64,000 nucleotides of DNA, from positions 744,001-808,000 of the forward strand of contig DDEZ01000011.1 in NCBI GenBank assembly GCA_002336805.1. Direction: 5' to 3'. The DNA comes from Bacteroidetes bacterium UBA1941 (GTDB taxonomy: Bacteria > Bacteroidota > Bacteroidia > Chitinophagales > LD1). The notes beneath the pieces were generated by a model. The model was not told the DNA's origin and searched no databases. It saw only the letters and a program-made list of their open reading frames with translations. The translations under genes were made by a program, and so were the position numbers. Positions 32,603 to 41,544 of this stretch are shown one piece after another; positions within the stretch are counted from its first letter, which is position 1; each line of letters begins with the position of its first letter.

Positions 32603-34969
32603 ATGAACAAGCTTCTTACGTTTCTATTGCTATGCCTGTCACTGATCGCCACGGCGCAGACAGGTATCATACGCGGCCGTGTAGCTGTAGCCGGCAGCAA
32701 TACTCCCCTTGACTTTGCCACTGTAGCGCTGGATGGCACTACCATAGGCACACAGACTGATGACAAAGGAGAGTATGAGATCAAAGATCTCCAGCCCGGT
32801 TTCTACAATGTCAAGATCTCCAGCGTAGGCTATACCAGCAAGACCGTGTTTGAGGTAGAGGTGACCAACTCCAAGCCGGCTATCGTAAACGCAGACCTGG
32901 AGAGCAGCACCGAGAAGCTCAAAGAGGTAGAGGTGACGACGAGTACCTTTCAGCGCAAGGAGGAGAGTCCCGTCTCTATCCGCACCATCGGCGTGAATGA
33001 GATACAACGCTATCCGGGGGGCAATAGGGATATCTCGCGCGTGATACAGTCGCTGCCGGGTGTCGGATTCAGCAGCGGCTTTCGCAATGACCTGATCATA
33101 CGCGGCGGCTCTACGGCAGAGAATAAGTTTTACCTCGATGATATAGAGATCCCCAATATCAACCACTTTGTGACGCAGGGTGGCTCCGGCGGGCCACAGG
33201 GCCTGATCAATGTCGACTTTATCCGCGAGGTCAATTTCTACTCATCAGCCTTTCCGGCAGACAGGGGCAATGTGCTCAGCTCTGTGATGGATATCCGCCT
33301 GCGTGATGGCCGTGAGGACAGGTGGGGCGCTGCCGCTGCGCTGGGCATCACAGATGCTGCCGTCTCTGCTGAGGGGCCGCTCGACAAGAAGAAGAAAGCC
33401 ACCCTGCTGCTCTCATGGCGCTCGTCTTACTATGACTGGTTCTTCAAACTCATCAACGTACCGATCTTTCCAAACTATAATGATGGCCAGGTGAAACTGC
33501 GCTGGAAGATCACGCCAAAGGATGAGCTGACCTTTCTCAGCCTGAGTGCCATTGATATCTTTAAGCTGAACCTCCAGGCCAATAAAACCGAGGCAAACAG
33601 ATACCTATTGCAGCTACTGCCTGTCAATAACCAGCAGAGCACTACTAATGGCCTGAAGTATACGCACTACTTTGCCAATAGCTACCTGCAAGCTGTAGTG
33701 AGCAGCAGCGAACTCTTCAACCAGATAGATAAGTATAAAGACAACAGCAAAGACTCTACCCGCACGCAGTACTACCGCTCTACTCAGGCGGAGACCAAGG
33801 CGCGGCTGGAGTGGACTAAACGGGACAAGGGCTGGAAGATCAATGTGGGTGGCAATCTGGAGTGGGATCATTATTACAACCGCTCACAGTTTCAGGGGGC
33901 CTATTTCAAATATGACTACCTGACCAGGCTGGATATCTACCGCTATGGTGTCTTCTCACAGGTGAGCAAGGCTGTGGCAAAGGACAGGCTCACGCTCTCT
34001 CTCGGCCTGCGGCTGGATGGCAATACGTACAACAACAGTATGCTCAACCCGCTCAATCAGCTGTCACCACGCTTTGCGCTGTCATATGCTATACTGGAGC
34101 GCCTGCGGCTAAACTTTAATACCGGCTACTACCACGAGACACCAGCCTACACAGTGATGGGATACCGTGATACGACCGGCACACTGGTCAATCAGAAGCG
34201 CCTGACCTATATGCGTAATATACATGTGGTGGCCGGCATAGAGTATACGACAAAGTATAATAGCCGCATATCCGTGGAGGGTTTCTTCAAGCAATACTTC
34301 AATGTTCCTTTCCTGCTGGATGACTCTATCTCGCTGGGCAATCAGGGTAGCAACTTCGGAGTAGTGGGCAATAATCCTGCTGAGAGCACTAACAAAGGAC
34401 GCTCCTATGGAGGCGAGTTCCTCTTTGAGCAGAAGCTATACAAGGGCTGGTTTGGTATCGTATCGTACACCTTGTTCTGGAGCCAGTTTCAGGATAAGTA
34501 TGGCGTGTATCGATCTTCCAGCTGGGATACGCGCCATATCATCAGCGTCACAGCCGGCAAAAAGTTCAAACGCAACTGGGAGCTGGGCGCCAGGCTCCGC
34601 GTGCAGGGCGGCTCTCCGTACACACCATATGACCTGGCCTACTCCAGCCTCATACCTGTCTATACGGCCAATCCCGGCGGCGTCCCGGACTACAATAAGC
34701 AGAACTCACAGCGCCTGCCGTGGTTTCACCAGCTGGATATGCGCGTGACCAAGAAGTGGTACCTCAAGTCGGTATCAGTGGAGCTATACCTGGATATACA
34801 GAATGTATACTACTACAAGCAGAAGCAGCAGGACCTCTTTACGATCAAAAGGGACGCCGCGGGGCAGCCCATCGTAGACCCATCAGATCCTACCCGGTAC
34901 ATACCTAACCTGCTGGCCAATAGCAGCGGCGTACTGCAGCCGGGCCTGGGGCTGATCATTAGTTATTGA
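32603..34969 (+). CDS. TonB-dependent receptor with carboxypeptidase-regulatory-like domain
   Basis: 788-aa outer-membrane receptor. Signal peptide (residues 1-19, ending ATAQ), CarboxypepD_reg-like domain (about 20-105: IIRGRVAVAGSNTPLDFATV), plug domain (about 120-225: VSIRTIGVNEIQRYPGG, LPGVGFSSGFRNDLIIRGGS), then a 22-strand-type barrel ending GLGLIISY. The substrate cannot be told from sequence; there is no SusD partner. It lies inside the light cluster behind the symmetric ECF-type promoter, so its expression is predicted to follow the ECF factor. Confidence 0.92.
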   Translation: MNKLLTFLLLCLSLIATAQTGIIRGRVAVAGSNTPLDFATVALDGTTIGTQTDDKGEYEIKDLQPGFYNVKISSVGYTSKTVFEVEVTNSKPAIVNADLESSTEKLKEVEVTTSTFQRKEESPVSIRTIGVNEIQRYPGGNRDISRVIQSLPGVGFSSGFRNDLIIRGGSTAENKFYLDDIEIPNINHFVTQGGSGGPQGLINVDFIREVNFYSSAFPADRGNVLSSVMDIRLRDGREDRWGAAAALGITDAAVSAEGPLDKKKKATLLLSWRSSYYDWFFKLINVPIFPNYNDGQVKLRWKITPKDELTFLSLSAIDIFKLNLQANKTEANRYLLQLLPVNNQQSTTNGLKYTHYFANSYLQAVVSSSELFNQIDKYKDNSKDSTRTQYYRSTQAETKARLEWTKRDKGWKINVGGNLEWDHYYNRSQFQGAYFKYDYLTRLDIYRYGVFSQVSKAVAKDRLTLSLGLRLDGNTYNNSMLNPLNQLSPRFALSYAILERLRLNFNTGYYHETPAYTVMGYRDTTGTLVNQKRLTYMRNIHVVAGIEYTTKYNSRISVEGFFKQYFNVPFLLDDSISLGNQGSNFGVVGNNPAESTNKGRSYGGEFLFEQKLYKGWFGIVSYTLFWSQFQDKYGVYRSSSWDTRHIISVTAGKKFKRNWELGARLRVQGGSPYTPYDLAYSSLIPVYTANPGGVPDYNKQNSQRLPWFHQLDMRVTKKWYLKSVSVELYLDIQNVYYYKQKQQDLFTIKRDAAGQPIVDPSDPTRYIPNLLANSSGVLQPGLGLIISY

Positions 34970-34985
34970 TAAAAAGAGGGAAAGT

Positions 34986-35696
34986 TTACCACTCTACAGG
35001 CGCGCCATCGCGAAAGAAGCCACCGCTAGGGCCGTCTGCTCCGAGTGTTGCAGCCCATACGATGCCCCGTGCACCATCGCTCACCGGGCGGGCGCCATGC
35101 GCTGCAGTACCCTCATAGGTAGCTACAAAGCCGGGACAGACAGCATTGACTTTGATAGGTGTAGATTGTAGCTCTGCTGCCATATGTATGGTTAGGGCAT
35201 TGAGTGCGGCCTTGGTCATGCTATAGACTGGTGTAGCGCCGGGCTGTGTGGTGATACCAAACTGCGGATCGCGAAAGGAACCCGCACCGCTGGAGACATT
35301 GACCACGCGCGGTGCATCGCTACGGCTCAGCAGCGGGGTAAAGGTCTGCACCATGCGCCAGGCACCGAGCAGATTAGTGTCAAAAGCCTGATGGATGAAC
35401 TGTGGCTCAGCCTGTAGTACCAGCTGGCCGCGGTCATAATAGGCTCCGGCATTATTGATGAGGATATCCAGGCGCTCGTAGTCGCTCTCTATGATACGGT
35501 ATAGCGCGCTGATACTGGAGGGATCGGTCACGTCCAGCTGTTCGGCCTGCAGATTAGCCGGGCCAGCCAGCTGTTTAGCCTTAAAGAGATCCCGCGCAGT
35601 GATGATGACATAATATCCCAGGGCAGATAGCTGCCGAGCGGTCTCGTATCCCAGGCCGGTCTCCCGGCTCACTCCAGTGATCAATGCTACTTTCAT
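34986..35696 (-). CDS. SDR-family oxidoreductase
   Basis: 236-aa classical SDR: cofactor loop TGVSRETGLG (residues 7-16), NNAG (about 80-83), catalytic Ser in VVNVSSGAG, and YSMTK (Tyr-x3-Lys intact). Carbonyl-reductase-like members act on small aldehydes, ketones and quinones; the substrate is unknown. Convergent with the TonB receptor and divergent from cruF. A GAAC-N15-TTGTTA element on the minus strand at 35745-35721 places it in the same predicted regulon. Confidence 0.88.
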   Translation of the reverse strand: MKVALITGVSRETGLGYETARQLSALGYYVIITARDLFKAKQLAGPANLQAEQLDVTDPSSISALYRIIESDYERLDILINNAGAYYDRGQLVLQAEPQFIHQAFDTNLLGAWRMVQTFTPLLSRSDAPRVVNVSSGAGSFRDPQFGITTQPGATPVYSMTKAALNALTIHMAAELQSTPIKVNAVCPGFVATYEGTAAHGARPVSDGARGIVWAATLGADGPSGGFFRDGAPVEW

Positions 35697-35720
35697 AATA
35701 CACTAACTCATTGTTTGGGA

Positions 35721-35745
35721 TAACAACAAGGCATTATTAATGTTC
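35721..35745 (-). promoter_or_regulatory. ECF-type promoter of the SDR gene
   Basis: On the minus strand GAAC (35745-35742), N15, TTGTTA (35726-35721), 24 nt before the ATG at 35696. Confidence 0.45.
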
Positions 35746-35767
35746 GATTGTTAAATTTTTTTTCGGC

Positions 35768-35792
35768 GAACCTTTTTGTTACCACTTTGTTT
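35768..35792 (+). promoter_or_regulatory. ECF-type promoter of cruF-carH
   Basis: GAAC (35768-35771), N15, TTGTTT (35787-35792). The predicted transcription start is near 35800, so cruF begins at ATG 35812 or 35833 and not at the TTG at 35776. Confidence 0.55.
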
Positions 35793-35811
35793 TCACGGTG
35801 TAATGCGATTT

Positions 35812-36558
35812 ATGGCTAGTATTGTCTCCCATATGGAAAAAGCTGTACCCGATATAAGGTTATCAGTAGCCACCGTGCTGCTGGTAGTACTGCATCTGGT
35901 GGGTGTCATAGGGCTGCACAGCACGGAGTATAGCTACTGGTTTGAGCGGATAGCCTGGGTCAATATGCTGATCAGCTTTGTAGTAGTGGCAGCTATGTAT
36001 CGCAGCTGGCCCGGGCTGCAGCTGATCTTTGCCGGTACAGCACTCATACTAGGTATGGCCAGTGAGGTGATAGGTGTACAGTATGGCTGGCTCTATGGCG
36101 ACTATCACTATGAGGGCATAGCCGGCCCGTGGGTGCTGGGGGTGCCACTCGTGATCGGGCTCAACTGGGTACTACTATCCATCTGTAGCGGTACGCTGGT
36201 GGCAGCACTTTTCCATCATACGCTGGCCAGGGTCGTGGCAGCTACCATGCTGATGGTGGGCATAGATGTATTATTGGAGCATTTCGCTATAGCGCATCAC
36301 CTCTGGGTGTGGGAGCATAGTGGCATACCACCACTTATGAACTATGTGACCTGGGCCGCGGTAGCATTTGTGCTCCAGTGCCTGTACGTGGCGCTATGGC
36401 GCGACCAGGGCAATAAGGTCGCTATCATATACCTGCTGGTGCTCACGGCATTCCTGCTGGCAGACAGGCTATGGGATCATGAGCATATCCACATCGGTTC
36501 GGTACGGATACCGCAGCATTTGATTAGTTTTGATTACGGAGTATATAGTATAGTGTAG
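35812..36558 (+). CDS. cruF: CruF-type carotenoid 1',2'-hydratase
   Basis: About 248-aa membrane protein of the carotenoid biosynthesis family PF04240 (DUF422). Seven or so TM helices; the family core reads GMASEVIGVQYGWLYGDYHY then GPWVLGVPLVIGLNWV (residues about 83-120), with acidic Glu in ASEVIG. CruF adds water to the psi-end of gamma-carotene or lycopene to give a 1'-hydroxy group, the substrate for CrtD. It is 3 nt upstream of carH and probably cotranscribed. ATG 35812 chosen on promoter position; ATG 35833 also possible. Confidence 0.82.
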   Translation: MASIVSHMEKAVPDIRLSVATVLLVVLHLVGVIGLHSTEYSYWFERIAWVNMLISFVVVAAMYRSWPGLQLIFAGTALILGMASEVIGVQYGWLYGDYHYEGIAGPWVLGVPLVIGLNWVLLSICSGTLVAALFHHTLARVVAATMLMVGIDVLLEHFAIAHHLWVWEHSGIPPLMNYVTWAAVAFVLQCLYVALWRDQGNKVAIIYLLVLTAFLLADRLWDHEHIHIGSVRIPQHLISFDYGVYSIV

Positions 36559-36561
36559 CAT

Positions 36562-37434
36562 ATGGGTCAGTATTCTATCAAAGATGTAGAGGTACTATCA
36601 GGTATCAAGGCGCATACCCTGCGTATCTGGGAGAAGCGCTATGATTTCCTGAAGCCACTGCGTACCGATACCAATATACGCTACTACGATGACCATCAGC
36701 TACGCCTCATCCTCAATATCAGCACGCTAAACCGCAAAGGATTCAAGATATCGCGAATCGCTCACATGACTGAGCCCGAGCTAAATGCCGAGATCCTTCG
36801 CAGCAATGACGATACGGACACCGATGATCAGACCGATATGCTGATCCGCGCCATGATAGACTTTGAGGCCGGGGCTTTTGAGCGCGTTATCAATCAGCTG
36901 ACCAGTAAGTTTGGCTTTGAGGATACTTGTATCCGGTTGTTCTTCCCCTTTATGATGCGTACAGGGGTATTGTGGATCGCCGGGACCATACGCCCTGCTC
37001 AGGAGCATTTTGTGACCAGTCTCATACGCAGAAAACTGCTCGCAGCCATAGATCGTGTACAGACCCCTGTCAAGGCTGGTGCAAATAAGTATGTCCTATT
37101 CCTTCCAGAGGGAGAAAACCATGAGACTTTATTGCTTTTCACAGAGTATCTGCTGCGCCTGCGTGGTCAGCAAGTAGTCTATCTGGGTGCGTCTGTGCCT
37201 ATGGATGACATGAGGTACGTCCGTGAGGCTTTCAATCCCGATGTATTGGTCACTTATATCTCGATAGAGCAGGAGACCATCAGCACGCAGGACTACCTGA
37301 GCCAGCTGGCAGACATGTACCCTGACACCCGCATATTGGCAGGAGGTGCCCGCCTGAGCCAGCCCGACCTCCATCTGGCAGCCCACATCACAGTGGTCAA
37401 CTCCGTCTCTGACCTCAAGGACGCTATCGCCTGA
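36562..37434 (+). CDS. carH: CarH-type B12-dependent photoreceptor / MerR repressor
   Basis: 290 aa. N-terminal MerR-type winged helix (YSIKDVEVLSGIKAHTLRIWEKRY, residues about 4-27, quoted as family core). The cobalamin-binding C-terminal half has Trp138-x9-Glu148-His149 (LWIAGTIRPAQEH), the Wx9EH signature specific for adenosylcobalamin light sensing, and His187 in EGENHETL as the likely lower cobalt ligand (E-x-H motif; the usual Gly is Leu). In the dark such tetramers repress DNA; light breaks the Co-C bond and releases them. It sits next to an ECF factor with crtI-crtB, its expected target. Confidence 0.93.
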   Translation: MGQYSIKDVEVLSGIKAHTLRIWEKRYDFLKPLRTDTNIRYYDDHQLRLILNISTLNRKGFKISRIAHMTEPELNAEILRSNDDTDTDDQTDMLIRAMIDFEAGAFERVINQLTSKFGFEDTCIRLFFPFMMRTGVLWIAGTIRPAQEHFVTSLIRRKLLAAIDRVQTPVKAGANKYVLFLPEGENHETLLLFTEYLLRLRGQQVVYLGASVPMDDMRYVREAFNPDVLVTYISIEQETISTQDYLSQLADMYPDTRILAGGARLSQPDLHLAAHITVVNSVSDLKDAIA

Positions 37435-37579
37435 TCTTTCTTCAAAACAAACATTATATTTTAATCTGTTGACTTTCAACTACTTGAAGTTTTTAAACTA
37501 TTTTGTTTAATCTTTTTACGAAAAAAGTAAACAATATGAATTTTCTGTGTTTAACTTTGCATTATAAAAGTTAGACAAA
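37435..37579 (+). promoter_or_regulatory. AT-rich control region of the ECF-crtI-crtB operon
   Basis: 145 nt, strongly AT-rich. Contains TAACTTTG (37552-37559), matching the -7 consensus TAnnTTTG, and a weaker ECF-like pair AAAC (37529-37532) / GTGTTT (37547-37552). GTTTAA-type words recur (about 37504-37510 and 37549-37554) with an inverted form (TTTTTAAAC at 37491-37499). This is the best place for a CarH operator, but no experimentally known Bacteroidota CarH site is available for comparison. Confidence 0.5.
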
Positions 37580-38089
37580 ATGAATTTTGCAACACAGCTA
37601 ATGCAATACGAAGCGAGCCTCAAATCTCTGGCTTTTTACCTGACAGGCAGCGCTACGCGCAGTGAAGACCTGATACAGGAGACCTACTACCGAGCCCTGC
37701 GCAATGAGGACAAATACCAACAGGGCACCAACCTGAAAGCCTGGCTCAGTACCATCATGCGAAACATTTTTATCAACGACTACCATAAGAAAAAGGTAGT
37801 GCAGCCGATAGGAGAAGGGGACCGCGAGGTACGCGATACATTCCGTACGGAGGTTAACGGATCTTATCGTAACTTCCTCTCCCAAGAGATCAGCCATGCC
37901 ATGAAGACCGTCAATAGTGATTTCACGCGCCCATTCCTGATGTACTTTTCAGGATTTCAATATCAGGAGATAGCGGACCAGCTGCACCTGCCTATAGGCA
38001 CGGTGAAGAGCCGTATACACTCTGCACGCAAAGAGCTGCAAAACAAGCTCCGCGCGATGGGCATAGAAAATGCAGCATACCTCAACTAA
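37580..38089 (+). CDS. ECF RNA polymerase sigma factor of the light cluster
   Basis: 169-aa ECF sigma-70: region 2 (TRSEDLIQETYYRALR, then LKAWLSTIMRNIFINDYHKK; about residues 25-70) and region 4 (MYFSGFQYQEIADQLHLPIGTVKSRIHSARK quoted in part; about 120-160). It has no adjacent anti-sigma gene, so control is probably transcriptional, as for LitS next to LitR. It is 5 nt upstream of crtI and is expected to read the GAAC-N15/16-TTGTT(T/A) promoters across the cluster. Confidence 0.92.
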   Translation: MNFATQLMQYEASLKSLAFYLTGSATRSEDLIQETYYRALRNEDKYQQGTNLKAWLSTIMRNIFINDYHKKKVVQPIGEGDREVRDTFRTEVNGSYRNFLSQEISHAMKTVNSDFTRPFLMYFSGFQYQEIADQLHLPIGTVKSRIHSARKELQNKLRAMGIENAAYLN

Positions 38090-38094
38090 GCGAA

Positions 38095-39609
38095 ATGACC
38101 AGACCCCAAAAAGTAATCGTGATAGGATCCGGATTTGCCGGTCTGAGCGCGGCCAGTACACTGGCCCAGCAGGGCTGCGAGGTGACCATACTGGAGAAAA
38201 ACTACCAGCCCGGCGGCCGTGCCCGCCTCTATCACGAGGAGGGATTCACATTTGATATGGGGCCTAGCTGGTATTGGATGCCGGACGTGTTTGAGGATTA
38301 CTATCGCCAGTTTGGGCATTCTGTCTCAGATTTTTATGAGCTGCGCAGGCTGGATCCGTCCTACCGCGTTTTCACTCAGGGTGATCAGAAAGCCGATGTG
38401 CCGGCTGCATATGACAGCCTGGTCGCTTTCTTTGAGAGCCGGGAGAGTGGGGCAGGAGCCAGGCTGGAGGCTTTCCTCGCAGAGGCAAAGACGAAGTACG
38501 ACATAGCCATGAGCGATCATGTACACCGCCTGAGTGATTCGATCACGGAGTTTCTGGATCTCAATACCCTGCTGGGCACTACCCGCCTGCAGATGTTTCA
38601 CTCACTAAAGAAGGTGATCCGCTCCAGGTTTAAAGACCCGCTGCTGGTAAGCATACTGGAGTTTCCATCACTATTTCTCGGCGCTACTCCTGAGACCACA
38701 CCTGCACTCTACAGCATGATGAACTATGCTGACCTCGTGCTCGGTACCTGGTATCCTATGGGCGGCATGTATGAGGTGATACGGGCTATGGTGCGCATAG
38801 CAGAGGAGCAGGGTGTCAAGATCATAACCGGCTCAGAGGTGACAGCGATAGATGTGAAGCAAGGTGTGGCTACCGGTGTGATATGCGGAGCCGTACACTA
38901 CACCGCAGATGCAGTGATAGCTACGTCTGACTACCACTATACAGAGCAGGTGCTGCTACCGGAGCAATACCGCCGCTATGATGAGCACTATTGGGGTAAA
39001 CGTACCATGTCGCCCTCGGCGCTCATCTACTACCTGGGTGTAGACCGCAGGCTGCCGGGGCTCCTGCATCACAACCTGTTCTTTGACGAGGACTTTGCTG
39101 TGCATGCGCGGGAGATATATAGTGACCCGCAGTGGCCGTCAGCGCCGCTATTCTATGTGTGCGCGCCGTCTGTGACTGACCCTACCGTAGCGCCCGAGGG
39201 CAGCGAGAACCTCTTCCTGCTCATGCCTCTGGCACCGGGGCTGCAGGATACCGAGGAGATGCGGAGCAGATACTTTGATATCATGATAGAGCGGCTGGAG
39301 CAGCGTATAGGCATGCCTATACGCGATAGCATAGTGGTAAACAGAAGCTATTGCATCCGCGATTTTGAAAAGGACTACCATGCCTACAAGGGCAATGCCT
39401 ATGGCCTGGCCAATACATTGATGCAAACAGCTATATTGAAGCCTAAAATGCGGAGCGCCAAGGTGAAAAACCTGCTCTACGCAGGCCAGCTGACCGTACC
39501 GGGGCCAGGCGTACCACCTGCTATCATCTCCGGCCAGATAGCAGCCCGCGACCTGATGAAACAACTAAAGAAAACAAACATACTCACTAAAACTCCCGCT
39601 CATGTTTAA
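38095..39609 (+). CDS. crtI: Phytoene desaturase
   Basis: 504-aa CrtI: dinucleotide motif VIVIGSGFAGLSAAS (G11-x-G13-x2-G16), FDMGPSWYWMP (about 60-70), and C-terminal FAD block LLYAGQLTVPGPGVPPAIISG. It converts phytoene to lycopene by four desaturations. It begins 5 nt after the ECF sigma gene and overlaps crtB by 8 nt, a tight translationally coupled pair. Confidence 0.96.
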   Translation: MTRPQKVIVIGSGFAGLSAASTLAQQGCEVTILEKNYQPGGRARLYHEEGFTFDMGPSWYWMPDVFEDYYRQFGHSVSDFYELRRLDPSYRVFTQGDQKADVPAAYDSLVAFFESRESGAGARLEAFLAEAKTKYDIAMSDHVHRLSDSITEFLDLNTLLGTTRLQMFHSLKKVIRSRFKDPLLVSILEFPSLFLGATPETTPALYSMMNYADLVLGTWYPMGGMYEVIRAMVRIAEEQGVKIITGSEVTAIDVKQGVATGVICGAVHYTADAVIATSDYHYTEQVLLPEQYRRYDEHYWGKRTMSPSALIYYLGVDRRLPGLLHHNLFFDEDFAVHAREIYSDPQWPSAPLFYVCAPSVTDPTVAPEGSENLFLLMPLAPGLQDTEEMRSRYFDIMIERLEQRIGMPIRDSIVVNRSYCIRDFEKDYHAYKGNAYGLANTLMQTAILKPKMRSAKVKNLLYAGQLTVPGPGVPPAIISGQIAARDLMKQLKKTNILTKTPAHV

Positions 39610-40486
39610 CCTATTTGTCAAAACCAGCGCTGCCTGCAGCAAGCTAGTGACCCAGGCCTACAGTACCAGTTTCTCACTCGGTATCCGCACGCTGCATCCG
39701 CGCCTGCGCGATGCGATCTATGGCATCTATGGCATGGTGCGCTATGCAGATGAGATCGTGGACACATTTCATGATTTTGACAAGAAGGCGCTGCTGGCCA
39801 AATTTAAAGCAGACACATATGAGGCTATCCGAGACGGCATCAGCCTCAACCCGATACTACAAAGCTACCAGCTGGTGGTAAACCGCTACCAGATACCGCT
39901 GGAGCTGACGGAGGCTTTCTTCCGCAGTATGGAGATGGACCTGTATGAGACCGCCTATGGCCGTGAAGGCTACGAGGAGTATATCTACGGCTCTGCCGAA
40001 GTGGTAGGCCTGATGTGCCTCTATATTTTCACCGAAGGTGATAAGGAGATGTACGCCCGGCTGGAGCCATCTGCGCGTGCGCTGGGGGCTGCCTTTCAGA
40101 AGGTCAACTTCCTGCGCGACATGGGTAGTGATTTTGACGAGCGGGGCAGAGTGTACTTTCCGGGGATCGACTTTGCCCGCTTTGGTGATGCAGCCAAGCA
40201 GCAGATAGAGGCGGAGATAGCGCATGACTTTGCTGTAGCGCTGGAGGGTATACGCCAGCTGCCGGTGAGTGCGCGTGGCGGCGTACTGCTGGCCTACAAG
40301 TACTACATGAGGCTATTTGCCCGGATACGCCACACACCGGCCAGTGTGATGAGTACGGTGCGTATACGCGTACCCAACATGGAAAAGCTCCTGCTACTCT
40401 GCGTGACGCTGACTGGCGAGTCGGTGAAAAAGGCCTTTGGCGCCTCTGGTAGCCGTCGTGAGCTGGACTATAGGCAGGCAGCGTAA
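39602..40486 (+). CDS. crtB: Phytoene synthase
   Basis: 294-aa trans-prenyl synthase (squalene/phytoene synthase family). The two metal-binding Asp motifs are DEIVD (50-54) and RDMGSD (172-177), followed by ERGRVYFP. It joins two geranylgeranyl diphosphates to phytoene, the first committed carotenoid step. The start overlaps crtI by 8 nt. No crtE (GGPP synthase) is in the window. Last gene of the ECF-crtI-crtB operon. Confidence 0.96.
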   Translation: MFNLFVKTSAACSKLVTQAYSTSFSLGIRTLHPRLRDAIYGIYGMVRYADEIVDTFHDFDKKALLAKFKADTYEAIRDGISLNPILQSYQLVVNRYQIPLELTEAFFRSMEMDLYETAYGREGYEEYIYGSAEVVGLMCLYIFTEGDKEMYARLEPSARALGAAFQKVNFLRDMGSDFDERGRVYFPGIDFARFGDAAKQQIEAEIAHDFAVALEGIRQLPVSARGGVLLAYKYYMRLFARIRHTPASVMSTVRIRVPNMEKLLLLCVTLTGESVKKAFGASGSRRELDYRQAA

Positions 40487-40596
40487 ATTCGTAGCATTTT
40501 ACGCCTTGTATATTACCAGTAGCCACTTGTAAGATAGCGGCTCGACACTGCAACTATAGCATGCCATATCCTGTACATAAGTGAAATAGATCACGT

Positions 40597-41067
40597 ATGC
40601 ATCCCCTCATAGATATCCTCATAGTCGAAGACAATCCACATGATGTGGTATTTATAAAACAGGCGATCAGTGAGGTAGGTCTGCCACTGCATGTGCATCA
40701 TATACAGAATGGCGCGGACGCTATCGATTTTCTCACAGACCTGACCGGCAGGGGCGGTATCCCGCCGCGGCTCATCCTCTCAGATATACGGATGCCCAAA
40801 ATGGACGGCTACGAGTTTATGCAATACATAAAGGATAATGATAAGCTGCGCGACGTGCCACTGGTAGTGACCTCTACCTCAGAGCAGGATGCAGACATAG
40901 AGCGCAGCTACCGCCTGGGAGCCAATAGCTACCTGATCAAACCGATGGATGTCAGCATCTTCATAGACACGCTGGTACGCGTCTTCCGCTACTGGCTCAG
41001 TGTGAGCCAGCCACCGAAGGGGGAGCAAAGTATGGATACGTTTATGCGCTTCAGTACAGCCGCATAA
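40597..41067 (+). CDS. Response regulator receiver protein (CheY-like, single domain)
   Basis: 156-aa stand-alone receiver of the type paired with phytochrome-like or hybrid kinases: acidic pocket IVEDNPHD (residues about 8-15), phospho-Asp in LILSDIRMPKMDGYEF (about 66), Thr/Ser in VVTSTSEQ and Lys in YLIKPMD. It has no output domain, so it acts through protein contacts. No kinase is adjacent; a similar receiver-kinase pair is at 56.5-58.9 kb. Starts 110 nt after crtB; whether it is part of that operon is unclear. Confidence 0.92.
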   Translation: MHPLIDILIVEDNPHDVVFIKQAISEVGLPLHVHHIQNGADAIDFLTDLTGRGGIPPRLILSDIRMPKMDGYEFMQYIKDNDKLRDVPLVVTSTSEQDADIERSYRLGANSYLIKPMDVSIFIDTLVRVFRYWLSVSQPPKGEQSMDTFMRFSTAA

Positions 41068-41070
41068 TAG

Positions 41071-41544
41071 CTAGTCTGCATCATAGGCAGCCTGGATCTG
41101 TGCTATGTCCAGTTTCACCATGCTCCATAGGGCCTTCATAGCGCGTGCTGAGCGCTGAGGATCCCCTGTCATCCATTTGCCAAACATGGATGGCACTATC
41201 TGCCAGCTCACGCCATATTTATCTTTCAGCCAGCCGCACTGTACGGGCTGGCCACCATCTGATGTCAGCGCATCCCAGACGTGGTCTATCTCCTCCTGCG
41301 TATCACATGGTACGACCATAGACAGGGCACCGGTATAGTTCTCCCACGGACCGGCATTGAGCAGCATAAACCGCTGGCCATTCAAGTCCATGTGTATGGT
41401 CATGACAGTACCCTTGGGCAAAGGAGCACCCTCACCATAGTAAGTGGTACTGATGATCTTAGAGTTTGGAAATGCTTTGGTGTAGTACACTGCTGCCTCG
41501 GCCGCGGTGCCTACCTGCCAGAGACAGGGATAGATAGTTTGCAT
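41071..41544 (-). CDS. VOC-family protein (PhnB / 3-demethylubiquinone methyltransferase-like)
   Basis: 157-aa PhnB-type VOC protein: TIYPCLWQVGTAAEAAVYYTKAFPNSK start, MTIHMDLNGQRFMLLNAGP, CGWLKDKYGVSWQIVPS, and GDPQRSARAMKALWSMVKLD end (each landmark abbreviated to its core). These are widespread in Bacteroidota; the often-used methyltransferase name is not supported by motifs. ATG 41544 is preferred to 41577 because the fold starts there. Convergent with the response regulator, 3 nt apart. Confidence 0.85.
   Translation of the reverse strand: MQTIYPCLWQVGTAAEAAVYYTKAFPNSKIISTTYYGEGAPLPKGTVMTIHMDLNGQRFMLLNAGPWENYTGALSMVVPCDTQEEIDHVWDALTSDGGQPVQCGWLKDKYGVSWQIVPSMFGKWMTGDPQRSARAMKALWSMVKLDIAQIQAAYDAD

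Noticed and set aside
37580..38089. Anti-sigma factor next to the ECF gene
   Set aside because: None is present; the downstream gene is crtI after 5 nt and the upstream gene is carH.
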